DNA of 64,000 nt from Nonomuraea thailandensis (GTDB taxonomy: Bacteria; Actinomycetota; Actinomycetes; Streptosporangiales; Streptosporangiaceae). Shown piece by piece: positions 1-8,855 of the stretch. Both the position numbers and the translations under genes were made by a program. The notes beneath the pieces are model-generated. The model made no database searches. It saw only the letters and a list, made by a program, of their open reading frames with translations, and was not told the DNA's origin. Numbering within the stretch: the stretch's first letter is position 1; every line of letters begins with the position of its first letter. Where the stretch lies: contig NZ_JAMZEB010000002.1 of the NCBI RefSeq assembly GCF_024172165.1, positions 7,523,501 through 7,587,500 on the forward strand, given 5' to 3'.

Positions 1-1076
1 CCGGCTACTCCTCGCTCAACTTCGGCCACGGCCATCCGAAGATCATCGAAGCGGCGAAGGAGCAGCTCGAACGCCTCACGCTGACCAGCCGCGCCTTCTA
101 CCACGACCAGTTCGCGCAGTTCTGCACCGGGCTCGGCGACCTCACGGGCAAGGACATGATCCTGCCCATGAACACCGGCGCCGAGGCCGTCGAGACCGCC
201 GTCAAGGTGGCGCGCAAGTGGGGCTACGAGGTCAAGGGCGTCGAGCCCGAGCAGGCCAACATCATCGTGATGGAGGGCAACTTCCACGGCCGCACCACGA
301 CGATCGTCAGCTTCTCCACCGACCCGGAGGCGCATGACAACTTCGGGCCGTACACGCCGGGCTTCCGGATCGTCCCGTACGCCTCGATCGAGGCGGTGCG
401 GGCGGCCGTGGACGCGAACACGGTGGCCGTGCTGGTCGAGCCGATCCAGGGCGAGGCCGGGGTGCTGGTGCCGCCGGACGGGTACCTGAGCGAGCTGCGG
501 GCGCTGTGCTCCGCCGAGGGCATCCTGATGATCGCCGACGAGGTGCAGTCGGGGCTCGGGCGCACGGGGCAGACGTTCGCGTGCGACTACGAAGGGGTCG
601 TGCCGGACATCTACGTGCTGGGCAAGGCGCTGGGCGGCGGGGTGGTGCCGGTGTCGGCCATCGCCGCCGACCGCGACGTCCTCGGGATCATCCACCCGGG
701 GCAGCACGGGTCCACGTTCGGCGGGAACCCGCTGGCCTGCGCGGTGGCGAACGCGGTCATCGAGATCCTCAACACCGGCGAGTTCCAGGCCCGCGCCACG
801 AAGCTCGGCGAGGTGCTGCACGGCAAGCTGCGCGAGCTGATCGGCCAGGGCGTGCTGGAGGTGCGCGGGCGCGGCCTGTGGGCCGGGGTGGACATCGACC
901 CGTCGATCGGGACGGGGCGTGAGGTGTCGAAGGCGCTGCTGAAGCGCGGCGTGCTGGCGAAGGACACGCACGGCTCCACGATCCGGCTGGCGCCGCCGAT
1001 CGTGGTCTCCGAGGAGGATCTCCTCTGGGCGATCTCGCAGCTCGCCGACGCCCTGTACGAGCTCAGATCCGCATGA
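1..1076 (+). CDS. rocD: Ornithine-oxoacid aminotransferase, 5'-truncated by window edge
   Basis: PLP-dependent class III aminotransferase converting ornithine to glutamate-5-semialdehyde in arginine/ornithine breakdown. The frame is open from position 3 (reads GYSSLNFGHGHPKI), so the start lies left of the window; an internal ATG at 156 is not the start. Visible family signatures are the MNTGAEAVETAVK segment, the EPIQGEAGV segment, the ADEVQSGLGRTG segment and the PLP-lysine context VLGKALGGG. The C-terminal WAGVDID and KDTHGSTIRLAPP stretches are typical of RocD. It ends at TGA 1074-1076, before a strong hairpin. The nearby glutamate dehydrogenase and, 25 kb away, a dimethylargininase fit arginine-derived nitrogen use. 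Family call is firm; substrate assignment is by similarity. Confidence 0.93.
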   Translation, partial: GYSSLNFGHGHPKIIEAAKEQLERLTLTSRAFYHDQFAQFCTGLGDLTGKDMILPMNTGAEAVETAVKVARKWGYEVKGVEPEQANIIVMEGNFHGRTTTIVSFSTDPEAHDNFGPYTPGFRIVPYASIEAVRAAVDANTVAVLVEPIQGEAGVLVPPDGYLSELRALCSAEGILMIADEVQSGLGRTGQTFACDYEGVVPDIYVLGKALGGGVVPVSAIAADRDVLGIIHPGQHGSTFGGNPLACAVANAVIEILNTGEFQARATKLGEVLHGKLRELIGQGVLEVRGRGLWAGVDIDPSIGTGREVSKALLKRGVLAKDTHGSTIRLAPPIVVSEEDLLWAISQLADALYELRSA

Positions 1077-1094
1077 TCTCACGGCTCCGCGGAG

Positions 1095-1127
1095 CAGGGC
1101 CCACCCACCGCGCGTGGCTGGGCCCTG
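1095..1127. terminator. Convergent hairpin terminator after rocD
   Basis: CAGGGCCCA (1095-1103) pairs perfectly with TGGGCCCTG (1119-1127), and an inner CCA/TGG extends the stem. There is no T-run, as is common in high-GC actinobacteria. It sits 19 bases after the rocD stop and before the end of the minus-strand CU044_5270 gene, so it may serve both strands. Confidence 0.6.
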
Positions 1128-1196
1128 TCCAGGGAGACGCTCCTCCGGTTCACGGGGTCGCGCGCCGTTACGGCGCTCACTTGACCGTCCGCGTGG

Positions 1197-2495
1197 TCAA
1201 TCCGTAACCGCCGGCACGGGGCCGGCCGCCGGCAGGTCCGCGACGGGCGACTCCGGCACCGCGCTGGCCGTCGGGGCCCCGGGCACCGGTGACGCCGTCT
1301 CCGCCGGGGCGCCGGGCGCCGGTGACATGCTCTCCGTCGGCGCGCCGGGCGCCGGTGAGGCCATCTCCGTCGGCGCGTCCGGTGCAGGGGAGGCGATCTC
1401 CGCGGGCGCGTCCGGTGCAGGGGAGGCGGTGGCCGTCGGGGTCGCGGGGGCCGGGGACCGCGGTGGCGCGCTGGATTCCGGCATGCAGGTGGCCTCCCCG
1501 TGCGCCCGGGCGGCCTCCGCCGGCAGCCGGTCCACCACCGACACGCTGAGCTGCGCCGTCAACGCCAGGATCCCGCCCTTCGGCGCCGCCGCGCCCTTGC
1601 CCTCCTCGACGACCTCCTCCCGCTCACCCAGGTACATGAACGTCTCCGGGTCGAAGATGAGCTGCGTCTCGGTCCCCAGCGCGCCTCCTCGCCTGGCCAG
1701 CGCCACGCCCTCGCGTCCGGCCGCGTCCTCGACCCCCTGCCGGACCCGGACGCCGGGGATCGTCTTGACCGCCTCGAACAGCGCCTGACGCTGCGCTCTG
1801 GGCAGGTAGGTCTCGGTGAGCAGGCCGCGGGCGCGGTCGAGCGCCGAGTGGTCCGGGTCCTGGCCCTTGCCGCCCAGCCGGTAGAGGCGCTCGCGCAGGG
1901 CGGCGGGGTCCGCGGGGAGGGTGCTCAGGTAGGCGTAGTCGGTGCGGTGCTCGCCCAGGCTGCCGGGGCAGGCGGCGAGCGTGTCCCAGGAGGTGCCCTG
2001 CCAGCCCGTCTGCTCGGCCTCGGGCAGCTCCTCGCCGGGCCACGGCCGCGGCTCGCGGGCCTGCCTCATCAGCAGGCCGTTCGCGCTCCCGTCCACCGAC
2101 TGCCAGATCTTCCTGTGCGAGCGGTAGAGGTGCCGCGACGCCTCCTTGCCGTCGGCGCCCAGGGTGAAGGACCCGTACATCGTCTCGGACTCGACCACGA
2201 TGAACTGGCCGGGGCGCGGATCGAGCTCGCCGGGCGCCACCTGGGCCGACTGCGTCGCCGAGGCGGCCGGGCCGGGGCCCGCCCCCTGGTCCGACAGGGC
2301 CACGGCGACGCCGCCCACCAGCACCACCGTCACCCCGAACGCGGCCGCCGCCTGCCGGCCCAGGCCCGGCAGGCGAAAGCGGCGGCCGCCCCGCGCCTCC
2401 GCCAGCAGCCGCTCCCGTGCCCGGGCCCTGGCCTCGGCCCCGTACGGCGGCGCCTCCGGCCGTCCCTCTGCGAACGCGCGAATCTCGTCATCCAT
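1197..2495 (-). CDS. CU044_5270-type membrane protein paired with ECF sigma factor
   Basis: 432-aa protein with a cytoplasmic N-terminus rich in Arg/Ala, one membrane segment at about residues 50-68, and an extracytoplasmic domain. This matches the CU044_5270 family that actinobacteria encode directly after an ECF sigma gene, probably as an anti-sigma or envelope sensor partner. Its start (ATG 2493-2495) overlaps the sigma stop by 8 bases, so the two are translationally coupled. Residues 357-411 are five 11-residue repeats of the type ASPAPxAPxEx, followed by a Pro/Ala tail; this tail is unlike the rest and looks like a wall-spanning or length-variable linker. There is no recognisable zinc-finger anti-sigma motif, so regulation of the sigma factor is inference from context. 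Confidence 0.75.
   Translation of the reverse strand: MDDEIRAFAEGRPEAPPYGAEARARARERLLAEARGGRRFRLPGLGRQAAAAFGVTVVLVGGVAVALSDQGAGPGPAASATQSAQVAPGELDPRPGQFIVVESETMYGSFTLGADGKEASRHLYRSHRKIWQSVDGSANGLLMRQAREPRPWPGEELPEAEQTGWQGTSWDTLAACPGSLGEHRTDYAYLSTLPADPAALRERLYRLGGKGQDPDHSALDRARGLLTETYLPRAQRQALFEAVKTIPGVRVRQGVEDAAGREGVALARRGGALGTETQLIFDPETFMYLGEREEVVEEGKGAAAPKGGILALTAQLSVSVVDRLPAEAARAHGEATCMPESSAPPRSPAPATPTATASPAPDAPAEIASPAPDAPTEMASPAPGAPTESMSPAPGAPAETASPVPGAPTASAVPESPVADLPAAGPVPAVTD
1263..1427 (-). repeat. Five 33-bp tandem repeats inside the CU044_5270 gene
   Basis: Five diverged 33-bp units encode ASPAPDAPAEI, ASPAPDAPTEM, ASPAPGAPTES, MSPAPGAPAET and ASPVPGAPTAS. The unit is a multiple of three, so copy-number change would keep the frame. 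Confidence 0.8.
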
Positions 2496-3063
2496 GCTGG
2501 GGCTCCTCTGCGAAGGGGTCGGTGCCGCCGAGCGCCCTGCGTACCTTGACGCGGAGCCTGTGCAACCGGGACCGGACGGTGCCGACGGGCACGCCGAGCG
2601 CGAGCGCCGCCTCCTCGTAGGTCAGGTCCGCCCAGGCCACCAGCAGCAGCAGATCGCGCTCCGCCGCGCTGAGCCGGGTCAGCGCCCTGGCCAGGCGGGG
2701 CTGGAGCTGCTCGGCGGTGACCCGGTCGGCGCTGCGGTCGTCGAACGTGCCCGGGCGCTCCGCGCTCACCCTGGCCATGGCCGCGGTACGCCGCCGCTCC
2801 GCCCTGCGGTGCTGGGAGACGACCCTGGTCGCGATCCCGTACAGCCAGGGGCGGGCGTCGGGCCACGAGCGGTCGTAGCGGGCCCGGCCGCGGAAGGCCA
2901 CCAGGAACACCTCGCCGGTCACGTCGTCGGCCAGCTCGGCCCCGAGCCGCCGGGCGGCGTACCTGTGGATCTCGTCGGCGTGCCGGTCGAACAGCGCCGC
3001 GAAGCTCTCGGGCGCGCCGATCGAACGGGCGATCAGCGTCGAGTCGTCGAGCGTGTCAGGCAC
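2488..3063 (-). CDS. ECF-type RNA polymerase sigma factor
   Basis: Sigma-70 family ECF factor with region 2 (FAALFDRHADEIHRYAARRL to GRARYDRSWPDARPWLYGIA) and region 4 (LSAAERDLLLLVAWADLTYE to GTVRSRLHRLRVKVRRALGG), the latter ending in the helix-turn-helix. I chose the GTG at 3061-3063 (191 aa) because GGGAG lies 8 bases upstream; in-frame GTGs at 3081 and 3108 are alternatives. It overlaps the CU044_5270 gene by 8 bases. That arrangement suggests control by the membrane protein, but no autoregulatory promoter could be identified by eye. Confidence 0.9.
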   Translation of the reverse strand: MPDTLDDSTLIARSIGAPESFAALFDRHADEIHRYAARRLGAELADDVTGEVFLVAFRGRARYDRSWPDARPWLYGIATRVVSQHRRAERRRTAAMARVSAERPGTFDDRSADRVTAEQLQPRLARALTRLSAAERDLLLLVAWADLTYEEAALALGVPVGTVRSRLHRLRVKVRRALGGTDPFAEEPQHG

Positions 3064-3143
3064 ATCCTGAACTCCCACCACGTGGCCGGTCCTCTCTCGT
3101 GCGGTCACCCTGTTGTTGGCCGCACGTCAGAGGCCGGTTCCCA

Positions 3144-3860
3144 CTATTTCGGCATCCGCCACACCTGCATGCCGTCCGGGGCCTGTCCCGGCTCGAACCC
3201 GGCCTCCTTCAGCTCCGCCACCAGCACGTCGCCCGCGGGCCAGTGAGCGGTGGTGACCAGCTCGTCCTGGCCGATCACCTCGCCGCGCCGCCTGATCCGG
3301 TACCGGAACCGCGAGGTGACACGCTCCCCCTCGGCCTCCAGCACCTGCCCGGCGACCTCGTACGCGTGCCTGCCGACCTGGTAGGAGCCCATGACCCGGA
3401 GCTCTCCCGGCACGGCCGGGGCGCGGTCGCGCCAGTTGAACACCAGCCGCCCGCCCGGCTCCAGCTGCCCGCCCAGCACCCGCCACAGCGCGGCCCGCTC
3501 GGCGGCGGCGAAGCTCTGCAGCACCGAGATCATCACGACGGCCTCGGCCGGCTCGTCCAGCTCGACGTCCAGCGCCCCGCACGGCAGCACCGTCACCCGG
3601 CGCAGCGCCTCCGGGTCGGTGGCCAGGCGGGAGACGAGCACGGAGCGCATGCCGAGCGACGGCTCGACGGCGTGGATCTCGGCGGGGGTCACGCGGACGA
3701 GCAGCTCGGTGATCAGGCCGGTGCCCGCGCCGATCTCGACGACGCTGCGCCGCACGCCCGCCAGCAGCGGCGGCAGGAGCTCGCGGACCACGGGCACGTG
3801 GCCGTCCGCGTGCCAGAGGTCGTAGAAGGGGACGGCCGGGGCGTAGGTGTCGTCGTGCAT
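3144..3860 (-). CDS. Class I SAM-dependent methyltransferase
   Basis: 238-aa Rossmann-fold methyltransferase. Motif I is VVEIGAGTG (about residues 40-48), followed by the acidic residue of motif II in EIHAVEPS. The C-terminal part has no recognised specificity domain. The open frame continues upstream through the phosphatase gene, but that extension is only a shadow; the ATG at 3858-3860 gives a family-sized protein starting MHDDTYAP. It lies 5 bases after the stop of the PhoD-like gene, so the two probably share a transcript. Substrate unknown. Confidence 0.85.
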   Translation of the reverse strand: MHDDTYAPAVPFYDLWHADGHVPVVRELLPPLLAGVRRSVVEIGAGTGLITELLVRVTPAEIHAVEPSLGMRSVLVSRLATDPEALRRVTVLPCGALDVELDEPAEAVVMISVLQSFAAAERAALWRVLGGQLEPGGRLVFNWRDRAPAVPGELRVMGSYQVGRHAYEVAGQVLEAEGERVTSRFRYRIRRRGEVIGQDELVTTAHWPAGDVLVAELKEAGFEPGQAPDGMQVWRMPK

Positions 3861-3865
3861 GCGGT

Positions 3866-5413
3866 TCAGCGTAGGCGGGTGGTGTCGAGCGGTTTGACCA
3901 CTTCGCCGGTGGAGCCGTACCAGGTGACCTCGTCGGGCAGGGTGAGCGTGGCCAGCGCGTTCTGGAACAGGGGCCCCTTGGTGATCTTCCAGCGGAACGG
4001 CGGGCGCGGGACGCCCGCCAGCCGTGCCAGCAGGCTGCCGACCAGGGTGGCGATCGAGAACTGGGTGAAGACGTTGGCCCAGCGCAGCAGCCGGCTGAGC
4101 GGGTTGCGGATGGGCGAGCAGACGATCTGGAAGACCGGGCCCCTGTCGGCCCTGGCCAGGTAGGAGTAGTGCACGTCGCCCGACAGGATCAGCACCGGCT
4201 TGCCCAGCCCGATCAGCAGCTTGGCCAGGTCGTCGAACGAGCGCCGGAACGCCGCCCAGTGCTCCAGGTCGATGGCCTGGCGCAACGTCTCGGACCACCG
4301 GCGCACGAACGGGCCCCACTTGCCGTCGCACAGGGCCTCGTTCCAGTTCTGCACGCCGTGGACGCCCTCGGGGAGCATGAACGGGATCGACGAGCCGATG
4401 ATCAGCCGCTCGGCGGGCCGGCGCACCTGCTCCTCCAGCCACGCCCACTCCCCCGGGTCGAGCATGCGCCGGTCGCCGGGCGTGAGCTGCCTGGCGCAGC
4501 GGGTGTCGACCATGATCAGGCGGGCGGGGCCGAGGTCGCGGGCGTAGCTCCAGCGGTTGCTGCTCGGCTCGACGTCGGCCCGCTCGGCGAACTCGTCGAG
4601 CGCCGCCCCGCCGTCTCCGGCCATCAGCTTGGCCAGGAGCTCGTCCTCGGCCCGCTCGGCGGGCGAGAGGTTGCCCAGGTGCTGGTAGACCCAGTACGCC
4701 CCGAGGCCCGACACCACCCGGTGCCGCCACCACGGTGTTCTGGCCATCTGCTCGCGCCAGGGCTGGGAGGTGTTCCAGTCGTCGCGCAGGTCGTGGTCGT
4801 CGAAGATCATCGCGGTCGGCACGGTGGACAGCAGCCAGCGGATCTCCGTCTCGGTCCACGCCTGGCGGTAGAGCTCGGCGTACTCCTCGAAGTCGGCGAT
4901 CTCGCCCTGCGGCTCGGTGCTCCTGCGGGAGCGGATGTAGGCGAGCATGTCGGACGAGGGGTTGTCGGCGTAGACCTGGTCGCCGAGGAGCAGCAGCAGG
5001 TCCGGCCACTCCTCCTCGCCCGCCTCCGGCAGGTGCTCGCCGAAGGCGCGCAGGACGTCGTCGCCGTGCGTGCGCACGGTGGCGGCGTCGTGGGGCACGC
5101 TGGTGCGGCACGAGCCGAACGCGAGCTTGCGCACCCCCTCGGGCGGCAGCAGCCGGATCCGGCTCGGCGGGCGACCCGCCATGGGCCATACCTGCTCCCC
5201 GTCGAGCGTGACCGAGTACGACGCGATATCCTGGGACAACTCGACGAGATCCACGATCGCGTAGTGGTGTCCGTGCACGGTGAAGGTAGGCGACCGGTAA
5301 GACCTGCCGTCCGCCTCCACGGTGACCGTGCAGGGCTCGGCGGTCTCCACCCAGATCGAGGCGCTGTCCGAGTCGACATATCTCAGCATCGGCCCCACCA
5401 CCAGTGCGGGCAT
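3866..5413 (-). CDS. PhoD-like alkaline phosphatase/phosphodiesterase
   Basis: 515-aa metallophosphoesterase of the PhoD-like family. An N-terminal beta-sandwich precedes the metal-site motifs FGSCR, LLLGDQVYAD (about 141-150), FDDHDLRDDW and, near the C-terminus, LSGDVHYS. The start is taken as the ATG at 5411-5413; another ATG four codons upstream is possible. There is no Tat or Sec signal peptide, so a cytoplasmic enzyme is likely, unlike secreted PhoD. It is followed closely by the methyltransferase. The true substrate (phosphodiester or phosphomonoester) cannot be read from the sequence. Confidence 0.85.
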   Translation of the reverse strand: MPALVVGPMLRYVDSDSASIWVETAEPCTVTVEADGRSYRSPTFTVHGHHYAIVDLVELSQDIASYSVTLDGEQVWPMAGRPPSRIRLLPPEGVRKLAFGSCRTSVPHDAATVRTHGDDVLRAFGEHLPEAGEEEWPDLLLLLGDQVYADNPSSDMLAYIRSRRSTEPQGEIADFEEYAELYRQAWTETEIRWLLSTVPTAMIFDDHDLRDDWNTSQPWREQMARTPWWRHRVVSGLGAYWVYQHLGNLSPAERAEDELLAKLMAGDGGAALDEFAERADVEPSSNRWSYARDLGPARLIMVDTRCARQLTPGDRRMLDPGEWAWLEEQVRRPAERLIIGSSIPFMLPEGVHGVQNWNEALCDGKWGPFVRRWSETLRQAIDLEHWAAFRRSFDDLAKLLIGLGKPVLILSGDVHYSYLARADRGPVFQIVCSPIRNPLSRLLRWANVFTQFSIATLVGSLLARLAGVPRPPFRWKITKGPLFQNALATLTLPDEVTWYGSTGEVVKPLDTTRLR

Positions 5414-5629
5414 TCCACTCCTCAATTCGTCGGACCGTCACACTCTCGCTCCGCAAGCCTGCCAGAGTGGCACGGTCCACAGCACCCCGATCAACGGCTT
5501 GGATTTCTACCAAATCTAGGCAACGTCAAACCCCTCGCTCTAGGATGATCGTGACAACAACGCCCAAAAGGGGAAGGCAACGGCGCTTTCTCCACAAATA
5601 GGGCGTACATACCGGGAGGAACTTCTTCC

Positions 5630-6907
5630 ATGAGCATCATGGTGCCGTCAACGACGCCGGCCCTGATCACCCCGGGCCGCCAGGCCCTCGACTCCGCTCT
5701 CCACCAACTCGACCAGGCCGCCGCGCATCTCGGGCTCGACGACGGGCTCCGCACGATGCTGGCCACGCCCCGCCGCTCACTGACCGTCTCGGTCCCGGTG
5801 CGGCGCGAGGACGGCCGCCTGGACGTCGTCCAGGGCTTCCGCGTCCAGCACAACGTCTCGCGCGGCCCCGCCAAGGGCGGCCTGCGCTTTCATCCCGGCA
5901 CCGACATCCACGAGGTCACCGCCCTGGCCATGTGGATGACGTGGAAGTGCGCGCTGGTCGGCATCCCGTACGGCGGCGCCAAGGGCGGCGTGGCCGTGGA
6001 CCCGGCCGGGCTCACCACCCGGGAGCTGGAGCGGCTGACCCGCCGCTACGTCAGCGAGATCCTGCCGCTCATCGGCCCGGAGAAGGACATCCCGGCGCCC
6101 GACGTCGGCACCGACGAGCAGACCATGGCCTGGGTCATGGACACCTACAGCGTCAGCGCCGGCTACTCGGTGCCCGGGGTCGTCACCGGCAAGCCGACGA
6201 CGCTGGGCGGCTCGCTCGGCCGCACCGGCGCCACCTCGCGCGGCGTGCAGATCGCGGCGCTGGCCGCGCTCGGCCGCTCGCCCGAGGGCGTGACCGTCGC
6301 CGTGCAGGGCTTCGGGAAGGTGGGCGCGCTGGCCGCGCAGTACCTGTCCGACGCCGGGTGCAAGGTCGTGGCGGTGTCCGACGTCACGGGGGCGGTGTAC
6401 TCCGCCGGCGGCCTGGACGTGGCGCGGCTGCGCGCGTACGCGGCCGAGACCGGCGGCGTGCGGGGCTTCCACCACGCCGACGCGCTGTCCCACGACGACC
6501 TGTTCGAGCTGGACGTGGACGTGCTCGTCCCGGCCGCGCTCGAAGGCGTGATCACCGAGGCCAACGCGCCCAGGATCCGCGCCCGCCTGATCGTCGAGGG
6601 CGCCAACGGCCCCACCACGCCCGAGGCGGACACGATCCTCGCCGCGAACGGGACCACGGTGGTGCCCGACATCCTGGCCAACGCGGGCGGGGTGATCGTG
6701 TCGTACCTGGAGTGGGTGCAGAACATGCAGGCGTACGCGTGGAGCTCGGGCGAGATCGAGCTCAAGCTGCGCGACCTCATGCTCGGCGCCTTCTCCGAGG
6801 TCACGTCGCTGGCCGCGGAGCGCGGCCTGACGCTGCGGCAGGCCGCGCACGTGCTCGGCGTGGGCCGGGTGGCCGAGGCGCACCAGATGCGTGGCCTCTA
6901 CCCGTGA
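5630..6907 (+). CDS. gdhA: Glu/Leu/Phe/Val dehydrogenase (glutamate dehydrogenase type)
   Basis: 425-aa hexameric-type glutamate dehydrogenase catalysing glutamate + NAD(P)+ to 2-oxoglutarate + ammonia. The substrate region contains KGGLRFHP (82-89), MTWKCAL with the substrate lysine at 106, and PYGGAKGG with the catalytic lysine at 118. The nucleotide-binding VAVQGFGKVGALAA motif and VPDILANAGGVIVSY follow. Length fits the RocG/GudB class. GGGAGGA lies upstream of the ATG at 5630; a second ATG at 5639 is possible. With rocD, ddaH, acetamidase and urease nearby, the likely role is linking amino-acid nitrogen with carbon metabolism. Cofactor preference cannot be told. Confidence 0.93.
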   Translation: MSIMVPSTTPALITPGRQALDSALHQLDQAAAHLGLDDGLRTMLATPRRSLTVSVPVRREDGRLDVVQGFRVQHNVSRGPAKGGLRFHPGTDIHEVTALAMWMTWKCALVGIPYGGAKGGVAVDPAGLTTRELERLTRRYVSEILPLIGPEKDIPAPDVGTDEQTMAWVMDTYSVSAGYSVPGVVTGKPTTLGGSLGRTGATSRGVQIAALAALGRSPEGVTVAVQGFGKVGALAAQYLSDAGCKVVAVSDVTGAVYSAGGLDVARLRAYAAETGGVRGFHHADALSHDDLFELDVDVLVPAALEGVITEANAPRIRARLIVEGANGPTTPEADTILAANGTTVVPDILANAGGVIVSYLEWVQNMQAYAWSSGEIELKLRDLMLGAFSEVTSLAAERGLTLRQAAHVLGVGRVAEAHQMRGLYP

Positions 6908-6980
6908 GCGCGACTTAAGTAGCACGGGGCTCGCCCAAGGTTCGATGCCGGGGCGGGCCCCGCCGCGCGATCGTGGACGC

Positions 6981-7184
6981 ATGAGAGGGATCATCAACGT
7001 CGTCGCCGTGATCGCCATCATCCAGGGGCTCGGCGGGTTCATCGGCCGGATGTGGTTCGACCGCGAGTGGGGGTTCCTGCACCGGCTCGTGGAGCTGCCC
7101 CTGCCCGCCTACCTGGGGGTGGCGCTGGCCGGGGTGGTGGCGCTGGTCTGGGCGGACACCGCCAAGAAGCGCGACCGGGGCTGA
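6981..7184 (+). CDS. Small two-helix membrane protein
   Basis: 67-aa hypothetical protein starting MRGIINVV at ATG 6981. Two hydrophobic segments (about residues 3-21 and 44-59) flank a short loop containing WFDREWGFLHRL, and the tail is basic (KKRDRG). It follows gdhA by 73 bases on the same strand, with only a weak ribosome-binding sequence. An in-frame GTG at 6891 would overlap gdhA and adds a non-conserved-looking leader, so I did not choose it. Function unknown. Confidence 0.7.
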   Translation: MRGIINVVAVIAIIQGLGGFIGRMWFDREWGFLHRLVELPLPAYLGVALAGVVALVWADTAKKRDRG

Positions 7185-7230
7185 GCCGGCGAGCGGCCCA
7201 CGAGGCACGAGCGGCCTACAGGCGCGCGGC

Positions 7231-7677
7231 TCACAGGCGCAGCTCGGCGTAGTCGAGGGCCTCCACCAGGCTCTCCAGGTCGCGCATCAACCGCTCGGTC
7301 CGCTCCCGCCCGAACGCCAGCGCGATCACCGCCTGCTGCTCCGCCACGGCCCCGTCCACCCGGGCCAGCAGCTCGGCGCCCCGCCCCGAGACGAAGACGG
7401 CCACCCTGCGCCGATCCCCCTTCGCCGGCCCCCGGTACACCAGCGCCCGGTCGATCAGCCGGTCCACCGCCTTGGTCAGCGTCGGATGCGGCATCAGCAC
7501 GGCCTCGGCCAGCTCGCCCATCGACTCGCCCCGCCCGTCGGCCAGCGCCCGCATGATCCGCCACTGCTCGACCGTCACGTCCTCCCCGGCGAGCACCGCC
7601 GCCAGCCCCCGGTTGACGTCGCGCTCCGCACGGCTGAGCAGGTAGGCGAGTGAGGACCCGAGCCCAGAGGTCGTCAT
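7231..7677 (-). CDS. MarR-family transcriptional regulator
   Basis: 148-aa winged-helix regulator. The DNA-binding core VEQWRIMRALADGRGESMGE and HPTLTKAVDRLIDRALVYRG is followed by the wing motif DRRRVAVFVSGRG, a classic MarR signature. It is transcribed divergently from the AmiC-like gene with 47 bases between starts, so it probably controls itself and the amide module (7725-11227). No clean palindrome is visible in the gap, only the imperfect CCTTTC...GAAGGG pair. Confidence 0.88.
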   Translation of the reverse strand: MTTSGLGSSLAYLLSRAERDVNRGLAAVLAGEDVTVEQWRIMRALADGRGESMGELAEAVLMPHPTLTKAVDRLIDRALVYRGPAKGDRRRVAVFVSGRGAELLARVDGAVAEQQAVIALAFGRERTERLMRDLESLVEALDYAELRL

Positions 7678-7724
7678 GGTGAGGTCCTTTCGACGGGGAG
7701 CTAGAAGGGAGGATACTCGTCGGC

Positions 7725-8804
7725 GTGGCGGCGACCGTCGATCCTCTCGAAGCGCGGCTCCTCCCTTCCGGCTCGATCAGGATCGCCCTGATCGTCCCCG
7801 TGTCCGGGGTGCTCGGCCTGATGGGCCCGTGTGCGATCAACTGCGCCGTGCTGGCGGCCGAGGAGGCCAACGCCAGGGGCGGGGTGCTGGGCCGGCCGGT
7901 CGAGCTGGTGCTGATCGACGGCGGGCGGCCCGCCGCGCAGGTCGCGGCCGAGGTGGCCGGGCTCGTCGGGTCGGGCACGGTGCAGGCCGTGGCGGGCGCG
8001 CACACGAGCGACGTCCGGGTGGCGGTGGTGGCGGCGATCGCGGGGCGGGTGCCGTTCGTGTACGCGCCGCCGTACGAGGGCGGCGGCCGGGCGCCGGGCG
8101 TCTACTTCCTCGGCGAGACCCCCGACCGTCAGCTCGCGCCCGGCATCGAGCGGCTGGCGGGCCCGCGCCGGGCCCGCCGCTGGTACCTGCTGGGCAACGA
8201 CTACATCTGGCCGCGCCTGGTGCACGCCAGCGCCCGAAGGCGGCTGCGCGCGGCCGGCGCCACGGTGGTGGGCGAGCGTTTCGTCCGGTACGGCGAGGCC
8301 GTGAGCTGGCTGGGCCGGGTGGCCGACGCCCGCCCCGACGCCATCCTGCTGACGCTGATCGGCAGCGACCTGGTGGCCTTCAACCGGGCGTTCGCCTCGT
8401 CGGGGCTGCGGGCGGCCCGGCTGTGCGGGGCGCTGGAGGAGCACGGCCTGCTGGGCATCGGCGGCGACGCGACCGGCGAGCTGTACGCGTCCATGGGCTA
8501 CTTCCGCGACCTGCCCACCCCGGCCAGCCTCGACTTCTCCCAGCGGTACGCCGCCAGGTTCGGCGACGACGCCCCCATGCTGAACGCCCACGGCCACGGC
8601 TGCTACGAGGCCGTGGCGATGCTGGCGGCCCTGTGCGCGCGGGCCGGGTCGCTGGCGGTGCCCGAGCTCGACGCCGTCGCCGACGGCACCACGATCACCA
8701 GCGCCCGCGGCACGCTCACGCTGCTCGGCCGGCAGGTGCGCCAGCCCGTGCACCTCGGCAGGGCCGATGGCCTGGACTTCTTTCTGGAGAAACCTTTTCA
8801 GTAG
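7725..8804 (+). CDS. AmiC/UrtA-like substrate-binding protein without a signal peptide
   Basis: 359-aa type-1 periplasmic-binding fold of the AmiC/branched-chain amino acid/urea-binding class. It opens with the first strand IRIALIVPVSGVLGLMGP, then INCAVLAAEEANARGG, with later YLLGNDYIWP and NAHGHGCYEAV segments typical of this fold. The N-terminus (MAATVDPLEARLLPSGS) carries neither a Sec signal nor a lipobox, so the protein is probably a cytoplasmic ligand sensor like Pseudomonas AmiC rather than a transport subunit. No AmiR antiterminator gene is adjacent; instead a MarR gene is divergent, and an APC permease and acetamidase follow. The start is a GTG without an obvious ribosome-binding site. 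Confidence 0.78.
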   Translation: MAATVDPLEARLLPSGSIRIALIVPVSGVLGLMGPCAINCAVLAAEEANARGGVLGRPVELVLIDGGRPAAQVAAEVAGLVGSGTVQAVAGAHTSDVRVAVVAAIAGRVPFVYAPPYEGGGRAPGVYFLGETPDRQLAPGIERLAGPRRARRWYLLGNDYIWPRLVHASARRRLRAAGATVVGERFVRYGEAVSWLGRVADARPDAILLTLIGSDLVAFNRAFASSGLRAARLCGALEEHGLLGIGGDATGELYASMGYFRDLPTPASLDFSQRYAARFGDDAPMLNAHGHGCYEAVAMLAALCARAGSLAVPELDAVADGTTITSARGTLTLLGRQVRQPVHLGRADGLDFFLEKPFQ

Positions 8805-8855
8805 AAAGCTTTGGCTCTAAGGTGCCAATCGCCCCCCAAGCACTAGGAGCCGTAC

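Noticed and set aside
3144..5513. Single 789-codon minus-strand open frame suggesting a large fusion protein
   Set aside because: Only its last 238 codons read as a methyltransferase. The rest is an out-of-frame shadow (Arg/Pro/Ala-rich) of the PhoD-like gene, which has clear motifs in its own frame.
5500..5520. GATTT-CTACC-AAATC inverted repeat upstream of gdhA as an operator
   Set aside because: Arms are only 5 bases and such short pairs occur by chance.
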